Shown here: positions 53,575 through 62,107 of the stretch, in pieces
Position numbering within the stretch: position 1 is the stretch's first letter
Layout: each line of letters begins with the position of its first letter
IMG/VR virus record: IMGVR_UViG_3300023179_007063
Span: 33,088 to 97,087 of that record
Strand: one strand, 5' to 3'
DNA length: 64,000 bases
Source: a virus
The notes under the pieces: model-generated
Databases searched by the model: none
Told to the model about the DNA's origin: nothing
What the model saw: only the letters and a program-made list of their open reading frames with translations
Program-made: the position numbers and the translations under genes

Positions 53575-54054
53575 CTACTCAGACGCAGAAGACTTAAACA
53601 GATCGTCTTCATCTTTGGCTTCTTTACGAAGCTCTTCTCGAAGCTCCATTAAGATCCTCCCCAACCAGTTCTCGCCCGTGCCCCTGCAGACACCCCAGAA
53701 TCTATCGTTCCACGTGTTACCGTGAACTAGTTCAGCGTCGCCCGTTGCAAGGAGATACTGACGAAGGAGTGGATTCTCGAACTTCAAACGCGTGAAGGTT
53801 CGCATTAGATCGATCTTAACATCGTTCCAATCAGATCGGATCTCGACTCCACGACCCAGCTTCTTAGCCTCGGCCGGGGTCTTAGCTCGTCTAATGAGAG
53901 CTCTCGAGTCTTCATTGAGAGTCTTGTGTGCCTGATACGCGTGCTCGACTGTTGGATACGTCTTACCATCCACGACGATCGTTGAAGTGTGGAAGTTTGA
54001 GAGTTGACCGTGTCCTGAAGAAGCGTAGAAGTTGATGATCTTCTTGTCTGTCAT
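53575..54054 (-). CDS. NADAR/YbiA-family protein
   Basis: The 159-aa protein has the family hallmarks YPTVEHAYQAHKTL (about 33-46), AKTPAEAKKLGRG, DAELVHGNTWNDRFWGVCRG and GENWLGRILMELRE. NADAR proteins bind ADP-ribose, and members of the family have been reported to remove ADP-ribose from guanine bases in DNA, reversing DarT-type toxins. For a phage this suggests counter-defence or NAD-derived metabolite repair. The C-terminal ~20 residues are acidic and probably disordered. It lies between peptidyl-tRNA hydrolase and tRNA-Glu. Confidence 0.88.
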   Translation of the reverse strand: MTDKKIINFYASSGHGQLSNFHTSTIVVDGKTYPTVEHAYQAHKTLNEDSRALIRRAKTPAEAKKLGRGVEIRSDWNDVKIDLMRTFTRLKFENPLLRQYLLATGDAELVHGNTWNDRFWGVCRGTGENWLGRILMELREELRKEAKDEDDLFKSSASE

Positions 54055-54112
54055 TTATGTTGAACAGTTTCCCGAAAAGCTAAATGTTCTTTACGAGGAG
54101 AATTTGCAATCC

Positions 54113-54132
54113 ATCTTAAACTATGTTAAGAT
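54113..54132. repeat. 20-bp inverted repeat upstream of the NADAR gene
   Basis: ATCTTAA (54113-54119) and TTAAGAT (54126-54132) are perfect inverted copies around a 6-base loop. No clear U-tract follows on either strand, so a terminator is not supported. A protein-binding or mRNA-leader structure is possible. Confidence 0.5.
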
Positions 54133-54149
54133 AAATTTCAGCTCTGATT

Positions 54150-54281
54150 ATGTCGAACTCTTGCAAAGAGTGCGGAAATCCTTGTAGGAAGGTATATTGT
54201 TCTGCAAGGTGTTCAGTCTTTGGCAATAGCTATAACAAACAGCGACCCCAGTTGGATTTGAACCGACGTCTTCCGGAGTGA
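54150..54281 (+). CDS. tiny cysteine-rich (treble-clef-like) ORF, possibly a remnant
   Basis: The 43-codon plus-strand ORF reads MSNSCKECGNPCRKVYCSAR and then CSVFGNSYNKQRP. The C-x2-C...C-x3-C pattern with 'YCS..CS' is that of the zinc finger found at the N-terminus of many phage HNH or homing endonucleases. The frame then runs antisense through the tRNA-Glu gene and stops inside it, so only the zinc-finger part looks real. A remnant of an endonuclease gene broken at the tRNA is the likeliest reading. A functional tiny protein cannot be excluded. Confidence 0.35.
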   Translation: MSNSCKECGNPCRKVYCSARCSVFGNSYNKQRPQLDLNRRLPE

Positions 54282-54316
54282 AAATCCGGTATCCTAGACC
54301 ACTAGACGATGGGGCC
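54243..54316 (-). tRNA. tRNA-Glu, anticodon TTC
   Basis: Acceptor GGCCCCA/TGGGGTC forms seven pairs (one G-U), the anticodon stem CCGGA/TCCGG encloses TTTTCAC (anticodon TTC), and the T arm is GTCGG/CCAAC around TTCAAAT with one C-A mismatch. CCA is not encoded. It lies between the NADAR and lipoprotein genes on the same strand, and the small zinc-finger ORF on the other strand ends inside it. Confidence 0.9.
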
Positions 54317-54347
54317 AAATGGCGGAGCTTTCACCCCGCCTCTTCAC

Positions 54348-54719
54348 TCACTTCTTGTCAGCAGAAGCTGCAGGCTTTGTAGCAGCCTTCTTGTCGTCCT
54401 TCTTCGTCTCAGGCTTGTGTGGAGCGACTCCGGCAGGAAGCGGAACCGACACCGGGGCACCGTTCGGAGTCACTGTCGGAGCAGCAGCCGGTGCCGAAGG
54501 CGCCGCTGAAGCTGACGGAGCGGGCGCAGCTGGAGCCTTCACCTCGACGAGTGCAGCAGCCGAAGCGCTCGGTGCAGCGGCAGCTGATGGAGCTGGTGCG
54601 GCCGAAGGAGCAGCAGATACAGAAGCAGCGGTCGTCGGCGGCGAGGTCTCTGCTGAGTTACAGGCGAGGCTGAGAGCTACTGCTGAGAGGCAAACTGAGA
54701 GAGTCTTAAATGTGTTCAT
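54348..54719 (-). CDS. secreted lipoprotein, Ala/Pro/Ser-rich
   Basis: The 123-aa protein begins MNTFKTLSVCLSAVALSLAC, a type II signal peptide with lipobox SLAC and Cys20 as the lipidated residue, followed by N-S-A. The mature part is a low-complexity Ala/Pro/Ser/Thr stretch and ends in a Lys-rich tail (KKDDKKAATKPAASADKK). A GGAG lies about 10 bases before the ATG and a perfect late-promoter element 56 bases upstream. Candidate roles are superinfection exclusion at the outer membrane or a spanin-like o-subunit. An equally long plus-strand ORF is a GC-skew shadow. Confidence 0.75.
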   Translation of the reverse strand: MNTFKTLSVCLSAVALSLACNSAETSPPTTAASVSAAPSAAPAPSAAAAPSASAAALVEVKAPAAPAPSASAAPSAPAAAPTVTPNGAPVSVPLPAGVAPHKPETKKDDKKAATKPAASADKK

Positions 54720-54774
54720 ATTTCGTTTTCTCCGGATCCACGACGTATTGTGTCAAGTTTTGGATCGTTCATGG

Positions 54775-54782
54775 TATTTATA
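54775..54782 (-). promoter_or_regulatory. T4-type late promoter element
   Basis: Read on the minus strand this is TATAAATA, identical to the T4 late consensus. It lies 56 bases before the lipoprotein start, leaving a leader of about 45-50 bases. The phage encodes a gp55-like sigma that should recognise such elements. A weaker plus-strand match, CATAAATT (54784-54791), lies next to it and could serve the fibre gene at 54870. Confidence 0.55.
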
Positions 54783-54869
54783 GTCATAAATTGGCATATG
54801 TACATCGTAAGATTGTTCTCGTGATCGATCCTGTGTCGTCCAACAATTCAACTGATAGAAGAAAAGTAG

Positions 54870-57578
54870 ATGGCGTTTAAAGACTCGCAAAGATATAGAA
54901 AAGTCTACTCGTATTACAGACCGCAACCCAGACTGACAGACAGCTTTGCGGCCGACAACGAGTTCGTCTTAGAGGCTCTACGGGGAATAGACTGGAAGCA
55001 GTCTGTGAGGGCAGCTTCCACGGCAAACATCAGTAATCTAGTTAGTGTCACTAGCATTGACGGTGTGACACTCTCCGATGAAGACAGAGTTCTCCTAAAG
55101 AATCAGTCTTCCGCTGAAGAGAACGGAATATACGTCTTCTATTCCGCGTCGGGTCTTGTTAGGTCGCTCGACGCGACGACGTCTGTCTTGACGTGCGGCG
55201 CGACGTGCTACGTTGACGAGGGAACGTCGAATGCAGGAACGTTCTGGACCTTGACAACCCCTGATTCGATAACGGTAGGGTCCACTCCACAGACATGGGA
55301 GGAGAAGATTGGTGCGGGGGGAGGTGGTGGCGGAGGAGGAAGCGGAAACTGGAATGAGCTCTCTCCCTCACCTCGACTCAACACAACAGCTTCTATTGCA
55401 ATAGCAGGAGAACTTGGTTCGACATATGCAGCACAGAGCACAGGTACAGACGTCTTCTTCTACGTCAGCGGCACGATAAAGGGCAACACACCTGTATCTT
55501 CACCTAAAGTGTCTGTCTTCGGAGGCGATGTAGTAACTAGTGGATCGCTAACAGTCTCCGGCACTGTCAAGATAGGCGGGATCCAAACGGTGCCCGTCTA
55601 CGGCGACGTCCCGGGGGTCGTCGACGCATACTTCGTCAAGTCATACAACTTCGCGTTCCCGGGAAGCTCATTTCAGTCGTTCGGTTCTCTGTATCCGAAT
55701 CTGCAGGGATCAGAAAGAGGTCACCTTGGAAACGACGGCGACCTATCAAAAATTTGGTTCGACAGGACGGGTCTGTTGCATGCAAAGATCCTTTCCGCGT
55801 CATCAATTAGTGGTTCGATCACAAAGTTGTCAGATGGAACGTCTTATCTGATAGCCGGTACGAACATCAACATCACTTCTCAGTCTAACGGCTCCATCTT
55901 AATAGCCGCATCACCCGCGGCAGGTGGAGACGGTTATTTCTACAGCGTCGCAAACGGGTCTGTCTACACGACTGGCTCTGTGGCATTCTCCGGACTGTCA
56001 GGCATCACTTCGGTGAACAACATAGGCTCCGACGTCTTCTTCTACGTCAGCGGATCCAAGGACGGTCTCAGGAAGTCAGTGTTTGGAGGCGACGTAGCAG
56101 TCAGCGGAACGGTATACGGATCCCGCTTCCTCGCCGGCACGAATCCAAGCAAAGACATCTGGCTGGGTTCTGCTTCACTCGATCAAGCACCAGGCGGGAA
56201 CATCAGCATCATCGCACAGCACGGTATCTCACCACACGCACCTGGTAACGTGCTGATCAACGCCGGCAACGTTGACTATCCCGGAGTCTCGAGTGACTAC
56301 GTAGGAAGCGTATCGATACACGGCGGTGAGGTATTCGTCTCTGCATCGAATCCAATAGATAGTCAACACAACGGGAAGCTCAATCTCACAGCTGATAAGC
56401 TTACACTAGCAGTCCATCCGGATGGCGATCCATGGATGACTTTCAAGACTCTTGCATTCTATCTCGACGAGAACGAAGGAATAGCTGAGGTCGACAGCAA
56501 GACGTGGGGATTCTTGGGAGCTCTCGGGCGCGCCAACGCCGACCTCGTCGATGTCACGCTGCTTTCTACAAGTTCGCTAGATGACGATCAAGATCTCCGT
56601 AGAGGAATAACAGCAGCGATACCCAGGGGACAGTCAAAGTACTTCTCGGTCGGCGCCTACGACGGAGACATCAGTCTCGATCCTCAGAACGTCGGTGTAA
56701 CCAAAGTCATGACGGTCTCCGACACGGGAGACGTAGCAGCTGCTGGATACGTCACAGCTAGTCTGGGCTTCTCTGGTTCTCTCACGAGGCTAGCAAGCGG
56801 TGCTTCATACCTCATTGCAGGTAACAATGTCACGATAACTTCCGCATCGAACGGCTCCATTACGATATCTTCGAACGGAGGCGGCGGAGGTGCCACAGGA
56901 CCTACAGGGCCTCAAGGTGCCACAGGACCTACAGGACCTACAGGGCCTCAAGGTGCCACAGGGCCAACTGGACCGCAGGGAGACACAGGTCCTGCTGGCC
57001 CTTCTCAGACCTATCAGAAAGGATTTGTTCTTGGCTCTGCACAGGATGGATCCGGAAACATCGATCTATCGTCCATAGGCACACTAGTTCCAGGATATAA
57101 CGCGGAAGCTGACATAGACGTATTCGTCAACGGTCAGCTTCTAGCTGCACCCGACGACTACAATATGATTTCGTCAACGGTTGTGCACATCTCAACCACG
57201 CTATCGTCTACAGACATCGTCACCGTGAGGATGCTGACAAACTCATCAACGCCTGGCGGGATCTATACGCCCGGGGCTCCGTCCACAAGCATCCAGTTCA
57301 ACGATGGAGGAAGCTTCGGTGGTAGCTCTGCGCTTACATTCGACAAAACTACAAACACAGTGACAGCACACGATGTCGTACCCGCGTCAGACTCCTCCTA
57401 CAGCCTAGGATCGGCCAACAAGAGGTGGTCCAACGTGTACACGGGCGACCTTCACCTAAGAAACGATAGGGGCGACTGGACGATCGTCGAAGAAGAAGAC
57501 TTTCTCTGCGTTGTCAACAACAAGACGGGCAAGCGATTCAAGATGGCATTGATACCCCTGGAAGAAGATCGACTTTGA
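54870..57578 (+). CDS. tail fibre with collagen-like segment and repeated fibre modules
   Basis: The 902-aa protein starts MAFKDSQRYRKVYSYYRPQP. Its N-terminal third contains NISNLVSVTSIDGVTLSDED and a poly-Gly hinge near 150 (GAGGGGGGGG). It then carries modules of the form 'SDVFFYVSG.KDG...SVFGGDV.VSG' (twice) and '(S)GS(I/L)T.L..G.SYLIAG.N..ITS.SNGSI' (twice), which recur in the following fibre genes. A collagen-like stretch of GPT/GPQ/GAT triplets occupies about 672-710. The C-terminal end (DLHLRNDRGDWTIVEEEDFL) resembles phage fibre C-termini. It starts a late fibre operon. Confidence 0.68.
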   Translation: MAFKDSQRYRKVYSYYRPQPRLTDSFAADNEFVLEALRGIDWKQSVRAASTANISNLVSVTSIDGVTLSDEDRVLLKNQSSAEENGIYVFYSASGLVRSLDATTSVLTCGATCYVDEGTSNAGTFWTLTTPDSITVGSTPQTWEEKIGAGGGGGGGGSGNWNELSPSPRLNTTASIAIAGELGSTYAAQSTGTDVFFYVSGTIKGNTPVSSPKVSVFGGDVVTSGSLTVSGTVKIGGIQTVPVYGDVPGVVDAYFVKSYNFAFPGSSFQSFGSLYPNLQGSERGHLGNDGDLSKIWFDRTGLLHAKILSASSISGSITKLSDGTSYLIAGTNINITSQSNGSILIAASPAAGGDGYFYSVANGSVYTTGSVAFSGLSGITSVNNIGSDVFFYVSGSKDGLRKSVFGGDVAVSGTVYGSRFLAGTNPSKDIWLGSASLDQAPGGNISIIAQHGISPHAPGNVLINAGNVDYPGVSSDYVGSVSIHGGEVFVSASNPIDSQHNGKLNLTADKLTLAVHPDGDPWMTFKTLAFYLDENEGIAEVDSKTWGFLGALGRANADLVDVTLLSTSSLDDDQDLRRGITAAIPRGQSKYFSVGAYDGDISLDPQNVGVTKVMTVSDTGDVAAAGYVTASLGFSGSLTRLASGASYLIAGNNVTITSASNGSITISSNGGGGGATGPTGPQGATGPTGPTGPQGATGPTGPQGDTGPAGPSQTYQKGFVLGSAQDGSGNIDLSSIGTLVPGYNAEADIDVFVNGQLLAAPDDYNMISSTVVHISTTLSSTDIVTVRMLTNSSTPGGIYTPGAPSTSIQFNDGGSFGGSSALTFDKTTNTVTAHDVVPASDSSYSLGSANKRWSNVYTGDLHLRNDRGDWTIVEEEDFLCVVNNKTGKRFKMALIPLEEDRL

Positions 57579-57611
57579 TACTTAGTCCTGCAAGCAGAGA
57601 TAGGAACTCAA

Positions 57612-60600
57612 ATGGCACTAGTCGGTAACATATCAGGTAGCGCGTCGAGCAACTCCATCATCGGAGTGACGGGCTCTCTCGTCTTCGCGAACGCCAACAA
57701 CGCGTCTTTCCCGGCCCAGGCATCGGACACGATCTTTTACGTCTCGGGTGCGAAGGACGGGACGGCACAGTCGGTGTTCGGTGGAAACCTCGTCATATCA
57801 GGTTCTACGAGGATCAAAGGCGACCTCACCGTAGACGGCACGACGACCTACGTCAACACAGAAAACCTGCTCGTCAAGGACCCGTTCGTCCTCCTCAACT
57901 CGGGATCGGCGGGCACCGACATGGGAGTCATCTTCGCCGGTGGCAACGGTTCGAACGACGTCATCCTCGGGGTCGACAACAAGAACGGCACGGTCGCCGT
58001 CGTCACCGCCGACTCGGTGAGCGGATCCATCACGACCTACCCAACCTCCAGCACGCTCGCGAGCTTCTACGCTGCGACGTACCAGGTCGGAGCCGGTGGT
58101 GCAGATTTATCGTCAACACCCGTGGGTTACCTCAGCGGATCTGGTAGCGACGTGTGGTTGCAGGCGAGCTCTTACCTCTACCTTTCGTCTTCTTTGGTGA
58201 CTTTGACGCAAGACGCGGCGATCAGCGGCAGCCTGTCCCAAGGGCTCGGGCCCATCACGCTAGGATCTTACTCCCACGCCGAGGGATACCAGACGGTCAC
58301 ATCAGGAGCCTATTCTCACGCCGAAGGGTACCAGACGGTCACATCAGGAGCCTACTCCCACGCCGAAGGACGCAAAAACATCGCATTAGGAGCCTATTCT
58401 CACGCCGAAGGTCGCAACACCTTCGCTCTTGGCTTCGCTTCCCACGCCGAAGGGTACCAGACGGTCACATCAGGAGCCTACTCCCACGCCGAAGGAAACC
58501 AGACCAAGACTGTCGGTACAGCTGCGCATACTGAAGGGTACGCTAGCATAGCAGGCGTCCGAGGGGCAACTTCATGCAACTTCGTAAACGCATACACGTC
58601 GTCGGTTTCCGGTGACGAAACGTCGTTTTTCACAGTCGGAGATGTGGTGAGAGTGTACGACCTCGAGGGCAGCGGCAAGCCGTACACAACTTTCATACTC
58701 GACGGTCTGAGTTACGACTCTAGTGCCGGTGAGACATTCCTGTCGTCGTCGGTCTCCGTCTTCTTGGCGGAGCAGTTCATCGACGGCGGGCGCGCACTGT
58801 TCGTGAGAAACGTCGACCCGTATGGTGCAGGCACCCCGACACCCGCTTCTCACGCCGAGGGCCTGAACACTATAGCCGCGGGCTCCTACTCGCATGCTGA
58901 GGGAAGCGGTTCTATTGCTCACGGCTTCGGGTCGCACGTCGAGGGTGACAGTACAAGAGCCTCGGGAGCCTATTCCCATACCGAAGGGTACCAAACTATC
59001 ACGTTAGGAAGTCATTCCCACGCCGAAGGAAATAGCACGACAGCGTCAGGAGCCTATTCCCACGCCGAAGGTGATAGCACGTCTACGTACGGTATCGCTT
59101 CTCACGCGGAAGGAGCTGGCACCACCGCGGGAGTGATAAACTTTCCACTTAATTTGCATTCCATTTCAGGAGACTTCTGCACCGCTTCCATTGGCTCGAG
59201 CGATCTAACGTCGTTCTTCACCGTGGGGAACGTCATAAGCTCTTTCCAAGACTCCCAGACAGGAGTACCCTACCAAGAAGCCACATTGACAGGAATGAAC
59301 TACGACGGTGCCGTGACGTGGCTGACTGCCTCTCTCGGAGTCATGACCCCTGCCGCTGGCATAGTGGATTTGTCAATTGAAATTCCTCGCGGCACGCCCG
59401 GGTCTATCGAGGGTGGTGGATTTTCTCACGCAGAGGGCGACGCTTCTTTCGCGCGGGGAACCTTCTCCCATGCTGAAGGTAGCAGCGCGGAAGCGTACGG
59501 GTACGGCTCCCACGCCGAAGGGTACCAGACCAAAGCTTACGGAGAAAACTCCCACGCCGAAGGATCTGGCACGATTGCGCTCGGCCTGTACTCCCACGCT
59601 GAGGGTAGCAACACCGTAGCTTCGGGTTCTTATTCTCATGCCGAAGGGTACCAGACTACCGTGCGCACTGACGCTTCCCACGCCGAAGGTGATAGCACGA
59701 CGGTGGTCGGTTACGCTTCTCACGCCGAAGGTTCTAGCACAACAGCGGGGACGACGTACTTCCCTGGAGTCTTTACCAGCGGAACAGGATCGATAAACGG
59801 TGACGTAACGTCGTACTTTGGTGTGGGTCATACTCTGTTCCTGTGGGATAGGTCTGACTCATACGGCAACTACAAGTACTCTACGATCATGGGAGTTAAC
59901 TACGATGTCAGCGGCGACACGACGTACGTCACTTCGTCTCTCACTGACACCTATGTAGCGGGTGCAAGGTTACTCGACTTTTCGAACGTACCTCCAGTAG
60001 GAACTGACGGTACCACCGTGTCGGTAAATTCCCACGCCGAGGGCTGCCAGTCGCAGGCTTTTGGCGACAACTCCCACGCCGAGGGATCAGGAACTTTCGC
60101 GGCAGGAAACGCTTCTCACGTGGAGGGAGAAGGTGGGCAGGCGTCTGGTCACGCTTCTCACGCCGAAGGTAGCACGACTCTTGCTGCGGGCGAAAGCTCA
60201 CACGCAGAAGGATCTGGCACGACAGCGTCCGGAGTATCTTCCCACGCAGAAGGATCTGGCACGACAGCGTCCGGAGCTGCATCTCACGCAGAGGGAGAAA
60301 ACACGACAGCGTCGGGAGACTCTTCTCACGCGGAGGGCGAAGGTACATTCGCTCTTGGCGATGCTTCTCACGCTGGTGGGTTCCACACAATTGCGTCCGG
60401 GTCGAACCAGACCGTCATAGGCCAGTACAACAAGCGTAACAACACGACTTCCTTGTTCACGATAGGAAACGGCACGGGAGATGACAACGCAAGCCGCAGT
60501 GACGTTGTCAACGTGTACATCAGTGGTGTGGAAGTCACGGGCTCTACGAGGATCAAAGGCGACCTCACCGTAGACGGATCCACAACAACAGGAAGCATTT

Positions 60601-60995
60601 CCGGAGATCTTATAGTTTCCGGAAGGAGCAACCTAGGCACAGTTGTCGAGAATATTCTGACGAGCAATGGGGGTACGGGGACCGTTGCTTTCAGTCTTTC
60701 CGAACAGTCGATCTTTTATAGAAATGCACCGACCGGAAACATCACAGCTAACTTCACGAGCGTTCCTGCCACCACGAACAAGGTGATATCCACCACCGTG
60801 ATCCTGTCGCAGTCTTCTCCGGCATACATCGTGAGCGCTGTACAGATCAACGGTGTTGCTCAGACTCTCAACTGGGTGAACGGTGTAACGCCCTCCGGAA
60901 CCGCGAACAAGCACGACGCTTTCGGTTTCTCGCTGATACGATCAGGATCCACTCCGACTTGGGTGGTTCTTGGCCAGATGAGCACGTACGGGTGA
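57612..60995 (+). CDS. giant tail fibre/adhesin with about 31 SHAEG repeats
   Basis: The 1127-aa protein starts with the shared module DTIFYVSGAKDGTAQSVFGG and STRIKGDLTVDGTTTY. From about residue 215 to 925 it holds roughly 31 copies of a 14-residue motif 'Y(S)HAEG..T.ASGA', as in trimeric autotransporter (YadA/Hep_Hag-type) head domains, arranged in four blocks. Three inserts of about 70-90 residues sharing 'GD.TSFFTVG.V' separate the blocks. The C-terminal ~150 residues (TVILSQSSPAYIVSAVQING) look like a fibre tip. It probably forms a trimeric beta-roll receptor-binding fibre. GC content is higher than in the baseplate genes. Confidence 0.75.
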   Translation: MALVGNISGSASSNSIIGVTGSLVFANANNASFPAQASDTIFYVSGAKDGTAQSVFGGNLVISGSTRIKGDLTVDGTTTYVNTENLLVKDPFVLLNSGSAGTDMGVIFAGGNGSNDVILGVDNKNGTVAVVTADSVSGSITTYPTSSTLASFYAATYQVGAGGADLSSTPVGYLSGSGSDVWLQASSYLYLSSSLVTLTQDAAISGSLSQGLGPITLGSYSHAEGYQTVTSGAYSHAEGYQTVTSGAYSHAEGRKNIALGAYSHAEGRNTFALGFASHAEGYQTVTSGAYSHAEGNQTKTVGTAAHTEGYASIAGVRGATSCNFVNAYTSSVSGDETSFFTVGDVVRVYDLEGSGKPYTTFILDGLSYDSSAGETFLSSSVSVFLAEQFIDGGRALFVRNVDPYGAGTPTPASHAEGLNTIAAGSYSHAEGSGSIAHGFGSHVEGDSTRASGAYSHTEGYQTITLGSHSHAEGNSTTASGAYSHAEGDSTSTYGIASHAEGAGTTAGVINFPLNLHSISGDFCTASIGSSDLTSFFTVGNVISSFQDSQTGVPYQEATLTGMNYDGAVTWLTASLGVMTPAAGIVDLSIEIPRGTPGSIEGGGFSHAEGDASFARGTFSHAEGSSAEAYGYGSHAEGYQTKAYGENSHAEGSGTIALGLYSHAEGSNTVASGSYSHAEGYQTTVRTDASHAEGDSTTVVGYASHAEGSSTTAGTTYFPGVFTSGTGSINGDVTSYFGVGHTLFLWDRSDSYGNYKYSTIMGVNYDVSGDTTYVTSSLTDTYVAGARLLDFSNVPPVGTDGTTVSVNSHAEGCQSQAFGDNSHAEGSGTFAAGNASHVEGEGGQASGHASHAEGSTTLAAGESSHAEGSGTTASGVSSHAEGSGTTASGAASHAEGENTTASGDSSHAEGEGTFALGDASHAGGFHTIASGSNQTVIGQYNKRNNTTSLFTIGNGTGDDNASRSDVVNVYISGVEVTGSTRIKGDLTVDGSTTTGSISGDLIVSGRSNLGTVVENILTSNGGTGTVAFSLSEQSIFYRNAPTGNITANFTSVPATTNKVISTTVILSQSSPAYIVSAVQINGVAQTLNWVNGVTPSGTANKHDAFGFSLIRSGSTPTWVVLGQMSTYG
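57804..57838. repeat. 35-bp perfect direct repeat, copy 1
   Basis: The 35 bases beginning TCTACGAGGATCAAAGG are identical to 60543-60577 in the same gene. They encode STRIKGDLTVDG at both the N- and C-terminal ends of the SHAEG fibre, flanking the repeat blocks. Confidence 0.9.
58262..60385. repeat. SHAEG coding-repeat array in four blocks
   Basis: About 31 near-identical 42-bp units carrying TCCCACGCCGAAGG encode SHAEG and close variants (SHVEG, SHTEG, AHTEG, SHAGG). Blocks lie at about 58262-58545, 58848-59130, 59421-59745 and 60027-60385. The most identical units (YQTVTSGAYSHAEG, near 58287, 58328 and 58455) differ by only a few bases and could recombine. Confidence 0.9.
60543..60577. repeat. 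35-bp perfect direct repeat, copy 2
   Basis: This is identical to 57804-57838 and 2.7 kb downstream in the same gene. Recombination between the two would delete the whole SHAEG region. Confidence 0.9.
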
Positions 60996-60999
60996 TTCC

Positions 61000-62064
61000 A
61001 TGCTAGGCAGGATCTCATCGACGACAGGTCCAATCTCGGCGGCGAAGACCACCTGGACGTTCAGGTACTACCGTTTTTCCGTCACAAGGGTGCGGGATAT
61101 CACCACCGATGGGTCCTATGGGACCTACAACATCGTGGGCATAACCCAGCTCAGCGAGTTTGAACTGATGCTGATGGGAACCAAGCTGAGCTACTCCGGA
61201 GCTACGGTGACAAATCCGGGAGGGGCCAATCCGGCGGGGCAAGACGTTTCAAAGGCCGTAGATGGGGACGAGAACACTGTGTGGCTCGATTGGTCCGGAA
61301 ACGGAACAGCAGGCGGACACGCGACAGGCGCCGTGAAGTCCTGGGTGCTGAAGGTGGATTTTGGCTCCGGCGTGAGAAAGACGATAGACGGTTTTCGGTA
61401 CAAGACGGGTGGTGACGAGACTGGTCGCGATCCCGTGCAGTGGGTGCTGGAAGGCAGTAACGATGATTCTACTTGGACCGTTGTCCACAGGCAGTCCACG
61501 GATGCCACGATCACCACGAATAGAAAGGCCTACACGCAGATCTTCTACACCACTCACAACTCTCTTCCGTATGAGCCGGGGTTGTTTAGGCAGACATACT
61601 CCGGATACATGGGAGATCTCAAGGGTACTGAAGACGACGTGGGCTACTTTGACACTGCTACCCCGTTCTCGTCCGACATACAGACTACAATCATACAAGA
61701 TCCGAATACAGACGACGGAAACAATTACAGCCGCCAGTGGCTCGGCTATTTCTTGCCTGCCACCACAGAAGCTTACACGTTCTACCTCAACTCCGACGAT
61801 TGCTCCTGGATGTGGATAGGCAGCAACGCAGTCTCTGGGTACACCATAGAAAATGCCACAGTAAACAACGGTGGATTGCACGGCTTGGTCGAAAAGTCAG
61901 GAACTGCCTCTCTTGTGTCGGGGACTTACTATCCCATCAGGATCCAGTTCGGTGAGCATTTAGGCGGAGATCAAATGGACTTTAACTATTCTACACCCAC
62001 AATCACGAAGACGACGAGTGTGACGGGCAGAGTTTTCCACCATCCTGCGACAAAATCTTTTTAA
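61000..62064 (+). CDS. adhesin-like protein with F5/8-type C and PA14-like domains
   Basis: The 354-aa protein has residues ~40-165 resembling a discoidin (F5/8 type C) domain: ISQLSEFELMLMG-like ITQLSEFELMLMG, KAVDGDENTVWLDWSG and WVLEGSNDDSTWTVVHRQ, the usual galactose/lipid-binding fold. Residues ~190-340 match PA14/GLEYA-like domains: LFRQTYSGYMGDL, GYFLPATTEAYTFYLNSDDC, SWMWIG and GTYYPIRIQFGEHLGG. Both folds bind carbohydrates. As it follows the fibres by 4 bases, it is likely a receptor-binding subunit or cell-surface adhesin of the virion. Confidence 0.8.
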   Translation: MLGRISSTTGPISAAKTTWTFRYYRFSVTRVRDITTDGSYGTYNIVGITQLSEFELMLMGTKLSYSGATVTNPGGANPAGQDVSKAVDGDENTVWLDWSGNGTAGGHATGAVKSWVLKVDFGSGVRKTIDGFRYKTGGDETGRDPVQWVLEGSNDDSTWTVVHRQSTDATITTNRKAYTQIFYTTHNSLPYEPGLFRQTYSGYMGDLKGTEDDVGYFDTATPFSSDIQTTIIQDPNTDDGNNYSRQWLGYFLPATTEAYTFYLNSDDCSWMWIGSNAVSGYTIENATVNNGGLHGLVEKSGTASLVSGTYYPIRIQFGEHLGGDQMDFNYSTPTITKTTSVTGRVFHHPATKSF

Positions 62065-62107
62065 TCGCTAGCAATTCTTGTCAAGAAATCATACTTATCA
62101 CTTATGA

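Noticed and set aside
54319-54783. 154-codon plus-strand ORF, Ala/Gly-rich
   Set aside because: It is the reverse shadow of the lipoprotein gene. The minus-strand product has a perfect lipobox and ribosome site, while this one starts inside tRNA-Glu's flank with no signals.
58262-60385. CRISPR array
   Set aside because: The periodic 42-bp units are coding SHAEG repeats in one long frame, without spacers.
62075-62095. hairpin ATTCTTGTCAAGAAT-like as a terminator
   Set aside because: The loop would be 1-3 bases and there is no U-tract.
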